This document shows, one piece after another, positions 29,071-36,816 of a stretch of DNA of 64,000 nt. Position 1 is the first letter of the stretch. Every line of letters begins with the position of its first letter. Made by a program: the position numbers and the translations under genes. Below the pieces are notes generated by a model, which was not told where the DNA came from, ran no database searches, and saw nothing but the letters and a program-made list of their open reading frames with translations. Source of the DNA: Ancylobacter amanitiformis (GTDB lineage: Bacteria > Pseudomonadota > Alphaproteobacteria > Rhizobiales > Xanthobacteraceae); NCBI RefSeq assembly GCF_030814815.1, contig NZ_JAUSVR010000009.1, forward strand, positions 62,001-126,000. Direction: 5' to 3'.

Positions 29071-30182
29071 AGGCGGGCCTCCACCGCGTCGAGCCGGTCG
29101 AGCCAGACGGCGAACCCCACGGCCGGGATCGGTTCGGCCGCGCCGAGCCGGGCCAGCAGCCCGTCATAGCGCCCGCCGGCGACCAGCGGCGCGCCCGATC
29201 CATTTTCGTGCAGTTCGAACACCATGCCGCTGTAATAGTCGAGCGGGCGGCCGAACGCGGTCGCGAAGCTCAGCCGTTCCGCCTCGATGCCCTGCGCGAC
29301 GATGAAATTGGTGCGGCTGTCAAAGGCATCGAGCGCCGCCGACAGATCGATTCCCGCATCCTGCGCCAACGCGCGCAGCGCCGTCGCCGCCGCGTCCGGG
29401 TGGCCCTGCACCGCGAGATAGCGCTCCAGCACGGCGATCTTTTCCGGCGCCAGCCCTTCGGCATCGCCGGGTGCCGCCTGTTCGAGAAAGCGCTCGGCAA
29501 TCTCGGACACGGTGCGCCCGCCCACCGTCGAGATGCCGGCAATGGAGAGCAGGTCCGTCACCAGCGCCCGCGCCGCCGCGGGGTCGGAGCCCGCCAGCGC
29601 CGAGAGCACGCCGGCATGCGAGGCGACTCCGCCGCCATCGGGCCGCTTCAGCGCGGCAAGGTCCGCCCCCAGATGGCCGGAGCGGGCGAAATCCTTGATC
29701 AGCCGCCGCCGCCAGCCGGGCGGCAGGTCCAGCGCGGCGAGCAGCGCGGCGAACAGCCCGGCATCGCCCAGCCGGATGGTCGGGTCGATCACGCCCCACA
29801 GCGTCGCCGTCTCAAGGCCGAGCGCGAGCAATTCGGCATCGGCCGCCTCGCGATCCGTGCGGCCGATCGATTCCACGCCGGCCTGCAGCAATTCGCCCGC
29901 CGGCACGTCGGAGCGGAACACCGGGCCGAGATAGGCGAAATCGCGCGGCTGGGCGGCGCCCTCGCTCAGATATTGCCGGCAGACAGGCAGGGTCAGGTCC
30001 GGGCGCAAGCACAGTTCATGGCCTTGCGGGCTGGTGGTGATGAACATGGTGCGCCGCATTTCCTCGCCCGAGAGGTCGAGAAACGCGTCGGCGGGCTGCA
30101 GCACCGGCGGCTCGACGCGGGAGAAGCCGGCGCGCGCATAGAGCGCCAGCAATTCCTCGGCGTGGCTGATGTCGGCGATCAT
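29067..30182 (-). CDS. hisZ: ATP phosphoribosyltransferase regulatory subunit
   Basis: A 371-residue histidyl-tRNA-synthetase-like protein without tRNA ligase function. It activates short-form HisG and mediates histidine inhibition. Class II fold motifs seen: [31 protein letters not shown] and [13 protein letters not shown]. The ATG at 30182 (MIADIS) is chosen; an in-frame ATG at 30209 would add nine residues and cannot be excluded. Its stop overlaps the hisG start. Confidence 0.92.
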   Translation of the reverse strand: MIADISHAEELLALYARAGFSRVEPPVLQPADAFLDLSGEEMRRTMFITTSPQGHELCLRPDLTLPVCRQYLSEGAAQPRDFAYLGPVFRSDVPAGELLQAGVESIGRTDREAADAELLALGLETATLWGVIDPTIRLGDAGLFAALLAALDLPPGWRRRLIKDFARSGHLGADLAALKRPDGGGVASHAGVLSALAGSDPAAARALVTDLLSIAGISTVGGRTVSEIAERFLEQAAPGDAEGLAPEKIAVLERYLAVQGHPDAAATALRALAQDAGIDLSAALDAFDSRTNFIVAQGIEAERLSFATAFGRPLDYYSGMVFELHENGSGAPLVAGGRYDGLLARLGAAEPIPAVGFAVWLDRLDAVEARL

Positions 30183-30505
30183 GATATCTCGGGTCCGGTG
30201 TGCGTGCATAAGGTCGCGGTCAGGCTGCGCGCTTCTAGCAAAGCGGGCCGGCGCGGTCCATGCGACGACGATGACATGGTTTCCGCCGCCGTGTCCCGGC
30301 GCGGAGCCCTGTGTCCTGGACCGGCGGAGGCGAAGCGGGAGCGCCGAGCCGAAACCCGGCGCAGGCCCCCCCCGGCGCAGGACCCCGCCGCGGGACACCG
30401 GCGCAGGCGCTTCAAAGCGATACGCCGCGTCGCGACGTCTTGCGCTGGATCCCGGATCGGCGCCGCACGTCGTGCCGCTGGTCCGGGATCCAGAGACCTT
30501 CCGCG
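30183..30505. repeat. Repeat-containing spacer between hisS and hisZ
   Basis: No gene in this roughly 320-base stretch. It holds GC-rich short repeats (GGCGCAGG copies around 30359-30410) and the palindromic GCGCTGGATCCCGG/CCGGGATCC sequence at about 30440-30495, also present near 27810-27880. A promoter for hisZ-hisG may lie close to 30210-30250 but is not obvious. Confidence 0.6.
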
Positions 30506-32182
30506 TCAGCCCAGCGCCTCGCCATGCGGCACGCCGTGATGGTCGAGCACCTCGCGCACCTTCGCCACCAGTTCCGCTTCCGCGCAGGCGAACTGCGCCG
30601 GCCGGCTCTCGCGCCATTCGGCATTGTCGGCAATCGCGGCGGCGGCCTTGGCGCCCTCGATCAGGTCCTTGATCTGCACCATTGGTCGGGGGTTGCCGAC
30701 TTCGTCTGTTGCCGCCCGTTCGTCCGAGCCCTGAATGACCACGCAAGGGCTGTTGCGCCGGTCGGCATATTTGAACTGATTGCCGAGATTCTTCGGGTTG
30801 CCGAGATACATCTCGGCGCGGATGCCTTCTTTGCGAAGCTTCGCGACCAGCCCCATGTAATGCGCGCTCTGGTCGCGATCCATCACCACGACCACCACCG
30901 GCCCGAAATCGGGCTTGGCCTCGGCCTTGTTGAGATAGGACAGCGCCGAGGCGAGGCGCGAGACGCCGATGGAGAAACCGGTTGCCGGCACCGGCTCCGA
31001 GCGGAAACGCCCGACCAAGCCATCATACCGCCCGCCGCCACCCACCGAGCCGAAGCGGACGGGACGGCCTTTTTCGTCCTTCACCTCGAAGGTGAGCTCG
31101 GCCTCGAAGACCGGGCCGGTGTAATATTCGAGGCCACGGACGACGGAGGGATCGATGCGGATGCGGTCGGCCCCATAATCAAGGACACCCACGATCTTGG
31201 CGATCTCTCGCAACTCCGCGATCCCATCATCAAAGATTGGCGGCGCAGCACCGAAAATTCCAAGCCAATCATTGAAGAAGTTATGCAGCTCGGTGGCGAG
31301 GGCCGGCTGATCCCTATGACGAAACCACTCAACCGGATCAGAACCCCACTTCTCTTCGAATTCGGCCTTAGAAAATCTACGACTGTCGGCCCGAATGCCG
31401 GCGCTCGGCTCGACATTGAGGAAGCGCATAATTCCGTCAACCTGCCAATTGCTTAGATTTGCCCCTTTGGTGAAGTCGCCGCTCTCGGTAGCCGGATTCT
31501 CCCAGCGGCCGGCGCCCAGCAAATCCTCGACGCCACTCGGACCCACCTTGTCGAACTTGTCGATGGCTCGCAGAACCGTCAGGCGCCGCCCGGCATTCTC
31601 CTCGCCCCCGAGGCCGATGGCCTCCAGCACGCCGTCGAGCACCTTGCGGTTGTTGACCTTGATCACATAGTCGCCGCGCTGGATGCCCAGCTCTTCCAGC
31701 GTATCCGCCGCCATCATGCAGATCTCGGCATCGGCCGCGACGCTGGGGGCGCCCACCGTGTCGGCGTCGAACTGCATGAACTGGCGGAAGCGGCCGGGGC
31801 CGGGCTTCTCGTTGCGGAATACCCAGCCCGCGCGGTAGGAGCGGAAGGGCTTGGGCAGCTTGTCGAAATTCTCCGCGACATGGCGGGCGAGCGGGGCGGT
31901 CAGGTCGTAGCGCAGCGAGAGCCACTGCTCGTCATCGTCCTGGAAGGAGAACACGCCCTCGTTCGGCCGGTCCTGATCGGGCAGGAATTTCCCCAGCGCG
32001 TCGGTATATTCGATGAACGGCGTCTCCAGCGCCTCGAAGCCGTAGAGCTCATAGACCTTGCGGATGGTCTCCAGCATCGCGCGCGTTCCCGCGAGCTCCG
32101 CCGGCCCGCGATCGGCGAAGCCGCGTGGCAGCTGCGCCTGCGGCTTGCGGGCCTTGAGTTTCGAGGGCTTGTCCTTGGCCAT
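30506..32182 (-). CDS. hisS: Histidine-tRNA ligase
   Basis: A 558-residue class II aminoacyl-tRNA synthetase, longer than the 420-residue E. coli type as in many Alphaproteobacteria. Motifs: [14 protein letters not shown], motif 2 [18 protein letters not shown], the signature [15 protein letters not shown] and [16 protein letters not shown], then an anticodon domain. The segment encoded at about 31180-31480 (residues 235-335) is visibly less GC-rich and reads unlike the usual alphaproteobacterial insertion domain, suggesting a mosaic gene. First of the hisS-hisZ-hisG group. Confidence 0.95.
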   Translation of the reverse strand: MAKDKPSKLKARKPQAQLPRGFADRGPAELAGTRAMLETIRKVYELYGFEALETPFIEYTDALGKFLPDQDRPNEGVFSFQDDDEQWLSLRYDLTAPLARHVAENFDKLPKPFRSYRAGWVFRNEKPGPGRFRQFMQFDADTVGAPSVAADAEICMMAADTLEELGIQRGDYVIKVNNRKVLDGVLEAIGLGGEENAGRRLTVLRAIDKFDKVGPSGVEDLLGAGRWENPATESGDFTKGANLSNWQVDGIMRFLNVEPSAGIRADSRRFSKAEFEEKWGSDPVEWFRHRDQPALATELHNFFNDWLGIFGAAPPIFDDGIAELREIAKIVGVLDYGADRIRIDPSVVRGLEYYTGPVFEAELTFEVKDEKGRPVRFGSVGGGGRYDGLVGRFRSEPVPATGFSIGVSRLASALSYLNKAEAKPDFGPVVVVVMDRDQSAHYMGLVAKLRKEGIRAEMYLGNPKNLGNQFKYADRRNSPCVVIQGSDERAATDEVGNPRPMVQIKDLIEGAKAAAAIADNAEWRESRPAQFACAEAELVAKVREVLDHHGVPHGEALG

Positions 32183-32311
32183 GTCGCGCCGTCCTTCACG
32201 AGATACGGCGCGGGTTTAGAGGAGGGAGGGGACGGGGGCAAGTTTCCCGCCGCAACCACTCCTCAATGATTGCATTTGATGATATATTCAACCATTGGTT
32301 GGAGATATCTC

Positions 32312-32656
32312 ATGCCGCCACAGGGCCATCGATCGACCGCTCGCCGGCTCCGCTCGCGGGCGGGCCTGGCGCTCGCCGCCGCAATCGCCCTCCTTCTCGG
32401 CACGCCCCCGTCCTCCGCCCAGTTTTACCCGCCGCCGCAGCCCTGGCCCCATGCGCCGCAGATGGTCGCGCCGCAGATGGCCCCGCCCGGCTATGGCGGG
32501 CCGAATGCCGGCTATGGCGCCCCGCGCCCGCCGATGATGGGAAGCCGCTGCGCCAGCCAGGCGGGCCTGTGCTTCATCCCGGGCGCGGCACCGGTCGGCA
32601 TGCCCTGTTACTGCCAGATGTCCTTCGGACCGGTGCCCGGCCAGATCGTGCCCTGA
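32312..32656 (+). CDS. Small exported proline-rich protein with C-terminal Cys motif
   Basis: A 114-residue protein with a basic, hydrophobic signal peptide (AGLALAAAIALLLGTPPSSA), a Pro/Gln/Met/Gly-rich middle, and the conserved-looking tail CASQAGLCFIPG...PVGMPCYCQMSFGPVPG. Such a tail occurs in small exported proteins of Bradyrhizobium-type genomes, without known role. The ATG at 32312 follows a GGAG site by nine bases. The AT-rich stretch just before (32265-32300) is a probable promoter. Confidence 0.7.
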   Translation: MPPQGHRSTARRLRSRAGLALAAAIALLLGTPPSSAQFYPPPQPWPHAPQMVAPQMAPPGYGGPNAGYGAPRPPMMGSRCASQAGLCFIPGAAPVGMPCYCQMSFGPVPGQIVP

Positions 32657-32709
32657 AGGGCATGGGCCGATCCGGCGGCTGCCCCGCCGCGTTGCGGCGC
32701 CGTGCCCCG

Positions 32710-34434
32710 TCAGCTTGCCGCCTGCGGCGCGGCGGCGGACGGCGGCGCGGGCGGAGCCTCGCGCTCCTCCACTCGCGGGCTGAGATCGGTGAACAGCAGA
32801 TGCGGCGGCACGCCGAGCACCAGCGCGATCTTGTCCTGGTACTCGCCCTCGACCGGGCTCCTGAGCGCGCTCCACGCGGCCACGCGATCGTCGCTCACCA
32901 CGAGACGGCGGGCGAGGTCATGCACCGCCATTCCCTCGGCATTCGGCTTCAGCCGCGCGGCAAGGCCCACGGCCCAGCGCGGCGTCTGCCGGATGGAGGC
33001 GCCGCCGATCAGGCTGCCGGCGGCACGGCTGGCGGCGAAGATGACCTGATCCGACATCAGTCCCGCCCCGATCGCGACAAAGGCCACGAAGAAAGGGCTG
33101 AGCGTCGATGTCTCGGACGAGGACCCGCCGCCGGAAATCACCATCAGGCCCGAGCGGAACAGGATGAACAGGAGCACCGCGCAGACCATGCCCTGCGCGG
33201 GCTCGATGAACAGATCGGACCATTTGATCGTGCGGGCCGGCATGATGTGCCAGAACAGGATCTTCAGCATCGCCCCCATGGCGCCGCCGAACAGCAGCAG
33301 CCACGCCGCGAGGTAATCGGGCGGGCTCAGCAGGAGAAAGCGGGCCACGCCGCCGCTGATGTAGTTGTAGTTGCGCAATTGATTGACCAGATCGAAGCGG
33401 TGCTGATCGGTCATCGCGTCCGGATTGGCCCGGCGCGCCGAGAATGGAGGCACCCCCACAGCGCCCTGGCTCGGCGGCTGCGCATCAACCGGCATTCCCG
33501 GAGGTGGTGCTCCTTGAGGTGGTGTTCCTTGAGGCGGTGTCGCCGGTGGAAGCGCGGCGTTGACCGGTGTCGCCGGGGGCGGCGTGTCGGTCGGGGGAGC
33601 CCCCGCGCCCACCATGGGCGGCGCTTGCGATACCGATGACGGGATCGCCGTCTCACTCAGAGCCCCGCAGTCGAGATCGCTGGCCCGGCTGTCCTTGATA
33701 AGCGAGGCAAGTATCGCGGCTTGCGCGCAGAGGGACGTTGCCTGCACCCGCGCGGCGTCTTGCTTCTGCATCAGCTCGGTAATGAGACGATGATTGAGCC
33801 GGGCGATCTGGACGATATCGTCGGAGAAAAGCCCGATATAGGCCTGATCGCCGCCGGGCCGGCCGAACCCGGCGCTGGCCGGCCCGTCAGCGGCCGCGCG
33901 ATTGGCCGCATGCTCCATGTGGTTGACGAAATTCCGGAGAACGGTGGCGGCAAAGCCGGGGGAATTGGGCGATCCGCTGGCGGGCGGGCGCGAGTGCGAC
34001 GTCCTGGACAATCCATCGTTCACCGACGCCGACGCGATGTCGAGGGCCCCATCGAACGGCACGCTGCGCAGGAAGATCCAGCACTCCTCCTGCAGGGCAC
34101 CCTCATAGCGCGAGCACACGCGATCTGTGCGGCCGAACCTCTGCGTCTGCGCGTCGAGCAAGCTGCGCCACGCCGCATCGAACTGCGCGCGCAACTCCTT
34201 GTACCGCAGCACCGTCGCGTCGAGCTGGTCGAGCGTTTCGGCCTGCTCGGTAATATCGCGCGACTGGATGGTGGGCTGAAAGCTCGCCAGCCGCCCCTGA
34301 TATTCGATGAAGGCCATCAGCATCGTCACGATGAGCACGAGGCCGATGCTGATAAAGGCCGCCACGCCGGCGATGATCACCTGGCGCGTCTCGCTCGGGG
34401 GTCTGCTCCAAGGCAGTTGAGGAGGTACCACCAT
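32710..34434 (-). CDS. Multi-pass membrane protein with XRE-like C-terminal domain
   Basis: A 574-residue protein I cannot place in a family. One N-terminal helix (about 20-43) is followed by a Cys-containing, helical extra-membrane region to about 270 and a Pro-rich linker with degenerate 15-bp coding repeats (about 275-335). Three more hydrophobic segments follow (roughly 375-395, 415-435 and 450-470). The last domain, residues 501-550, reads like a Cro/XRE helix-turn-helix: LARRLVVSDDRVAAW, then KIALVLGVPPHLLFTD. A Pro/Ala tail ends the protein. No operon partner; divergently placed from the small exported gene's end and preceded by a 180-base spacer. Confidence 0.72.
   Translation of the reverse strand: MVVPPQLPWSRPPSETRQVIIAGVAAFISIGLVLIVTMLMAFIEYQGRLASFQPTIQSRDITEQAETLDQLDATVLRYKELRAQFDAAWRSLLDAQTQRFGRTDRVCSRYEGALQEECWIFLRSVPFDGALDIASASVNDGLSRTSHSRPPASGSPNSPGFAATVLRNFVNHMEHAANRAAADGPASAGFGRPGGDQAYIGLFSDDIVQIARLNHRLITELMQKQDAARVQATSLCAQAAILASLIKDSRASDLDCGALSETAIPSSVSQAPPMVGAGAPPTDTPPPATPVNAALPPATPPQGTPPQGAPPPGMPVDAQPPSQGAVGVPPFSARRANPDAMTDQHRFDLVNQLRNYNYISGGVARFLLLSPPDYLAAWLLLFGGAMGAMLKILFWHIMPARTIKWSDLFIEPAQGMVCAVLLFILFRSGLMVISGGGSSSETSTLSPFFVAFVAIGAGLMSDQVIFAASRAAGSLIGGASIRQTPRWAVGLAARLKPNAEGMAVHDLARRLVVSDDRVAAWSALRSPVEGEYQDKIALVLGVPPHLLFTDLSPRVEEREAPPAPPSAAAPQAAS
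33501..33545. repeat. 15-bp tandem repeat inside the membrane protein gene
   Basis: Three degenerate copies of a GAGGTGGTGCTCCTT-like unit encode the TPPQG/APPPG part of the proline-rich linker. Copy number could vary between strains without breaking the frame. Confidence 0.6.
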
Positions 34435-34613
34435 CGCATGCCCCCGAACGATCCAAGGATGCAGATCAACACCTTATGTTACTTTAAGTTGTATTTTTTA
34501 TCGGCACAAGTCCTGCACGATCGCCCCCTCTTCCGCGGCAGGAAGCGTTCGCATCCGAACGCGCAGGCCCGACGTCAAGGGAGATGGCGGGCGTCAGATA
34601 GGATGGAAATCCC

Positions 34614-35426
34614 TCAGGGCCGCACCCCCGCCGCAAGGCGGGCTTCGATCGCGTCCAGCACCGGGAGCAGGTCCGCCACCGTATCGATGACGAAATGCGC
34701 GCCCGCCGCGAACAGTGCCGCGGACGCGCGGGCCCGCAGCGCCGCGCGGTCATCGGGCGCCAGCTGGTCGAGTTCGGCCTTGGACAGGCCCGCCGCATTG
34801 CCGGAAAGCGCGAGGCCCACCGTCCAGGTGCCGGCCCCCAGCCCCTCGGCGATGCCGGGCTCGGTGTCGTCCAGCTTCACGCAGGCGGCGGGCGGCCACA
34901 CGCCGATATCGGCGAAGGTGCGGTACATCATGAGAGGGCTCGGCCGCCCGGCGGCGAGGTCGCCCGCGCACACCACATTGTCCGGCGCATAGCCGGCGGC
35001 TGCCGCCAGCGGTGCCAGCACCTCCATGATCGGGCGGGTATAGCCGGTCGTGGAACCGATCTTCATGCCGCGCCGGCGTGCCTCCGCCACCACGTCGAGC
35101 AGGCCGGGGATGAGATCGGCATGGCGCGGGATGACCTCGACATTCAGCGGCTCGAAAATGGCGAGCACACGGTCGATATCGGCCTCGGTCGGCGCGGCGC
35201 CGTGCGCGGCCTGCCAGCGCGCGGCGATGTCCGGGCTGTGGAGCAGCGCCGCCACATGGTCGCGCTTGGGCAGCCCCATGGGCCCGCGCGCCTCGGGGAT
35301 CGAGATCGTGACGCCGACCTGCCCGAAGGCCTCCACGAAGGCGCCCATGGGCGCGCGCGAGCCGAAATCGACGGCCGTGCCGGCCCAGTCGAGAATGAGC
35401 GCCTTGAGCGTCGAAGCCTCAGCCAT
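34614..35426 (-). CDS. phnX: Phosphonoacetaldehyde hydrolase
   Basis: A 270-residue HAD-superfamily enzyme that cleaves phosphonoacetaldehyde to acetaldehyde and phosphate. The nucleophile motif LDWAGTAVDFG has Asp13, and Lys54 in MGLPKRDHV is the Schiff-base lysine typical of PhnX (Lys53 in the Bacillus enzyme). SSTTGYTR-type and VKLDDTEPGI motifs follow. The upstream FAD oxidoreductase starts the operon. No phnW transaminase is adjacent. Confidence 0.94.
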   Translation of the reverse strand: MAEASTLKALILDWAGTAVDFGSRAPMGAFVEAFGQVGVTISIPEARGPMGLPKRDHVAALLHSPDIAARWQAAHGAAPTEADIDRVLAIFEPLNVEVIPRHADLIPGLLDVVAEARRRGMKIGSTTGYTRPIMEVLAPLAAAAGYAPDNVVCAGDLAAGRPSPLMMYRTFADIGVWPPAACVKLDDTEPGIAEGLGAGTWTVGLALSGNAAGLSKAELDQLAPDDRAALRARASAALFAAGAHFVIDTVADLLPVLDAIEARLAAGVRP

Positions 35427-35446
35427 GTCCGTCTCCCCTGTGTGCT

Positions 35447-36562
35447 TCAGTCGAACAGTTCCGCGATCGCCTCTTCGGCGATGGCGAAGCCGGTGGAGGC
35501 GCCGGTGCCGCTGGTCACCACCACCAGCCGGATCGCCTCATGCGGCCGGTCGATGAAGGCCAGCCGGTCGGCGGCGGAGGCGTAGGTGCCGAGCCAGCGC
35601 TCGACGACCGGCGGCCGGCGGCCGAACAGCGCGGCATATTCGTCGAGGATCAGTTCATCGACGAATTCCGGCGCGAACGGATCGGGCGTCGCCCCGTAAT
35701 GATGGCTGTCGCCGACGACCAGCGAACCATCGGCCGACTGCACGACGATGAGATGAACGCCATGGGCGAGATGCTCGGCCTGCTCGGTTTCGAGCCGGCG
35801 CCGGAGCGGCTCGGCCTCGGGCAGTTCGGCATAGCCGAGATAGCGCGCGAGCGAGAGGTCGGTCATGACCGAGCCGGGCAGCCGCCCCGCCGCGGGATCG
35901 CGGACGCGCAGCATGTGCAGCTTGCAGCGGGTGACGCCGTAGAGCTTGAAGCGCTCCTCGAACAGCGTGTGGAAATCATCGCCCGGCGCCACCACGATGC
36001 GGGCGGCGCTCACCGTGCCGCCCGAGGTGACGACCCGGCCCGGCTCCACCGCCGTCACCGCGCTCTCCCGCCGGAAGGCGACGCCGTTCGAGGCCAGCCA
36101 CGCGGCGAGCCGGGGGATAGCCTGACGCGATTCCACGCGCATGTCGTGCGGGCTCCACAGCGCGCCGGAAAGCGCGCCATTCAGCGCCGGCAGCCGGTCG
36201 CGCGCCGCGTCCGCGGTCAGCAGTTCGCAGCCCTCGCCCATCTCGGTCGCCCGGAAGGCTTCCAGCACGGGCATCGCCTCGGGCCGGCGCACGGCCACGA
36301 GCAGGCCGCGATGAATGACCTCGATCCCCGCCTGCGGGGCGATCTCCGCCCAGATGTCGCGCGAGCGCACCGCTCGCCGCCAGCATTCGCCGCGCTGCTG
36401 GCCGGTGACGGTGACAAAGCCGAAATTGCGCACGGACGCGCCGTTCGCCTGAGCATCACGGTCGATCACCACCACCTTGAGGCCACGGCGACGCGCGGCG
36501 ATGGCGTGGCCGAGCCCGACGACGCCCGCACCGACAATGGCGAGATCGTAGCTGTCCGACAT
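35447..36562 (-). CDS. FAD-dependent oxidoreductase of phosphonate loci (TIGR03364/HpnW type)
   Basis: A 371-residue DAO-fold flavoenzyme with the FAD motif IVGAGVVGLGHAIAARRRG at the N-terminus and a C-terminal TSGTGASTGFAIAEEAI segment. Family members recur next to phnX and are thought to oxidise 2-aminoethylphosphonate derivatives to phosphonoacetaldehyde, which phnX, 20 bases downstream, would then cleave. The exact substrate, for example an N-methylated or hydroxylated aminoethylphosphonate, is not deducible here. Confidence 0.86.
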   Translation of the reverse strand: MSDSYDLAIVGAGVVGLGHAIAARRRGLKVVVIDRDAQANGASVRNFGFVTVTGQQRGECWRRAVRSRDIWAEIAPQAGIEVIHRGLLVAVRRPEAMPVLEAFRATEMGEGCELLTADAARDRLPALNGALSGALWSPHDMRVESRQAIPRLAAWLASNGVAFRRESAVTAVEPGRVVTSGGTVSAARIVVAPGDDFHTLFEERFKLYGVTRCKLHMLRVRDPAAGRLPGSVMTDLSLARYLGYAELPEAEPLRRRLETEQAEHLAHGVHLIVVQSADGSLVVGDSHHYGATPDPFAPEFVDELILDEYAALFGRRPPVVERWLGTYASAADRLAFIDRPHEAIRLVVVTSGTGASTGFAIAEEAIAELFD

Positions 36563-36632
36563 GAGACTGTCCCGGTTGGAAACGGCAGATGAGGCGCCCG
36601 AACATGGAACGCTTCCGATCGGAACGCTCTTA

Positions 36633-36680
36633 GAGCATGTTCCGCAAAAGTTGAATGACTTTTGCGATCAGAACATGCTC
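36633..36680. repeat. Nested inverted repeat, GAGCATGTTC type
   Basis: GAGCATGTTC pairs with GAACATGCTC, and inside it CGCAAAAGT pairs with ACTTTTGCG, giving a long cruciform of about 48 bases. It lies about 70 bases upstream of the FAD oxidoreductase start and belongs to the same dispersed family as 25303-25400. It may influence phosphonate gene transcription or simply be a dispersed element. Confidence 0.75.
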
Positions 36681-36696
36681 CAGCCCATTGAATCTA

Positions 36697-36744
36697 GAGC
36701 ATTTTCTTGTCGATCAGATGGTTCCATCCGATGGGAAAAGGCTC
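36697..36744. repeat. Second GAGCATTTTC-type repeat copy
   Basis: GAGCATTTTC at the left pairs imperfectly with GAAAAGGCTC at the right, with an internal GATCAGATGG/CCATCCGATG stem. It sits 17 bases beyond the first element, so the spacer 36563-36816 is essentially two such repeats and no gene. Confidence 0.65.
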
Positions 36745-36816
36745 CAGCCGCTTCGACCCCACGGCGCCACGCGACCTTTCGGCAAGGACAATCTGGGGAG
36801 CGCCGAGCCCCGCCAC

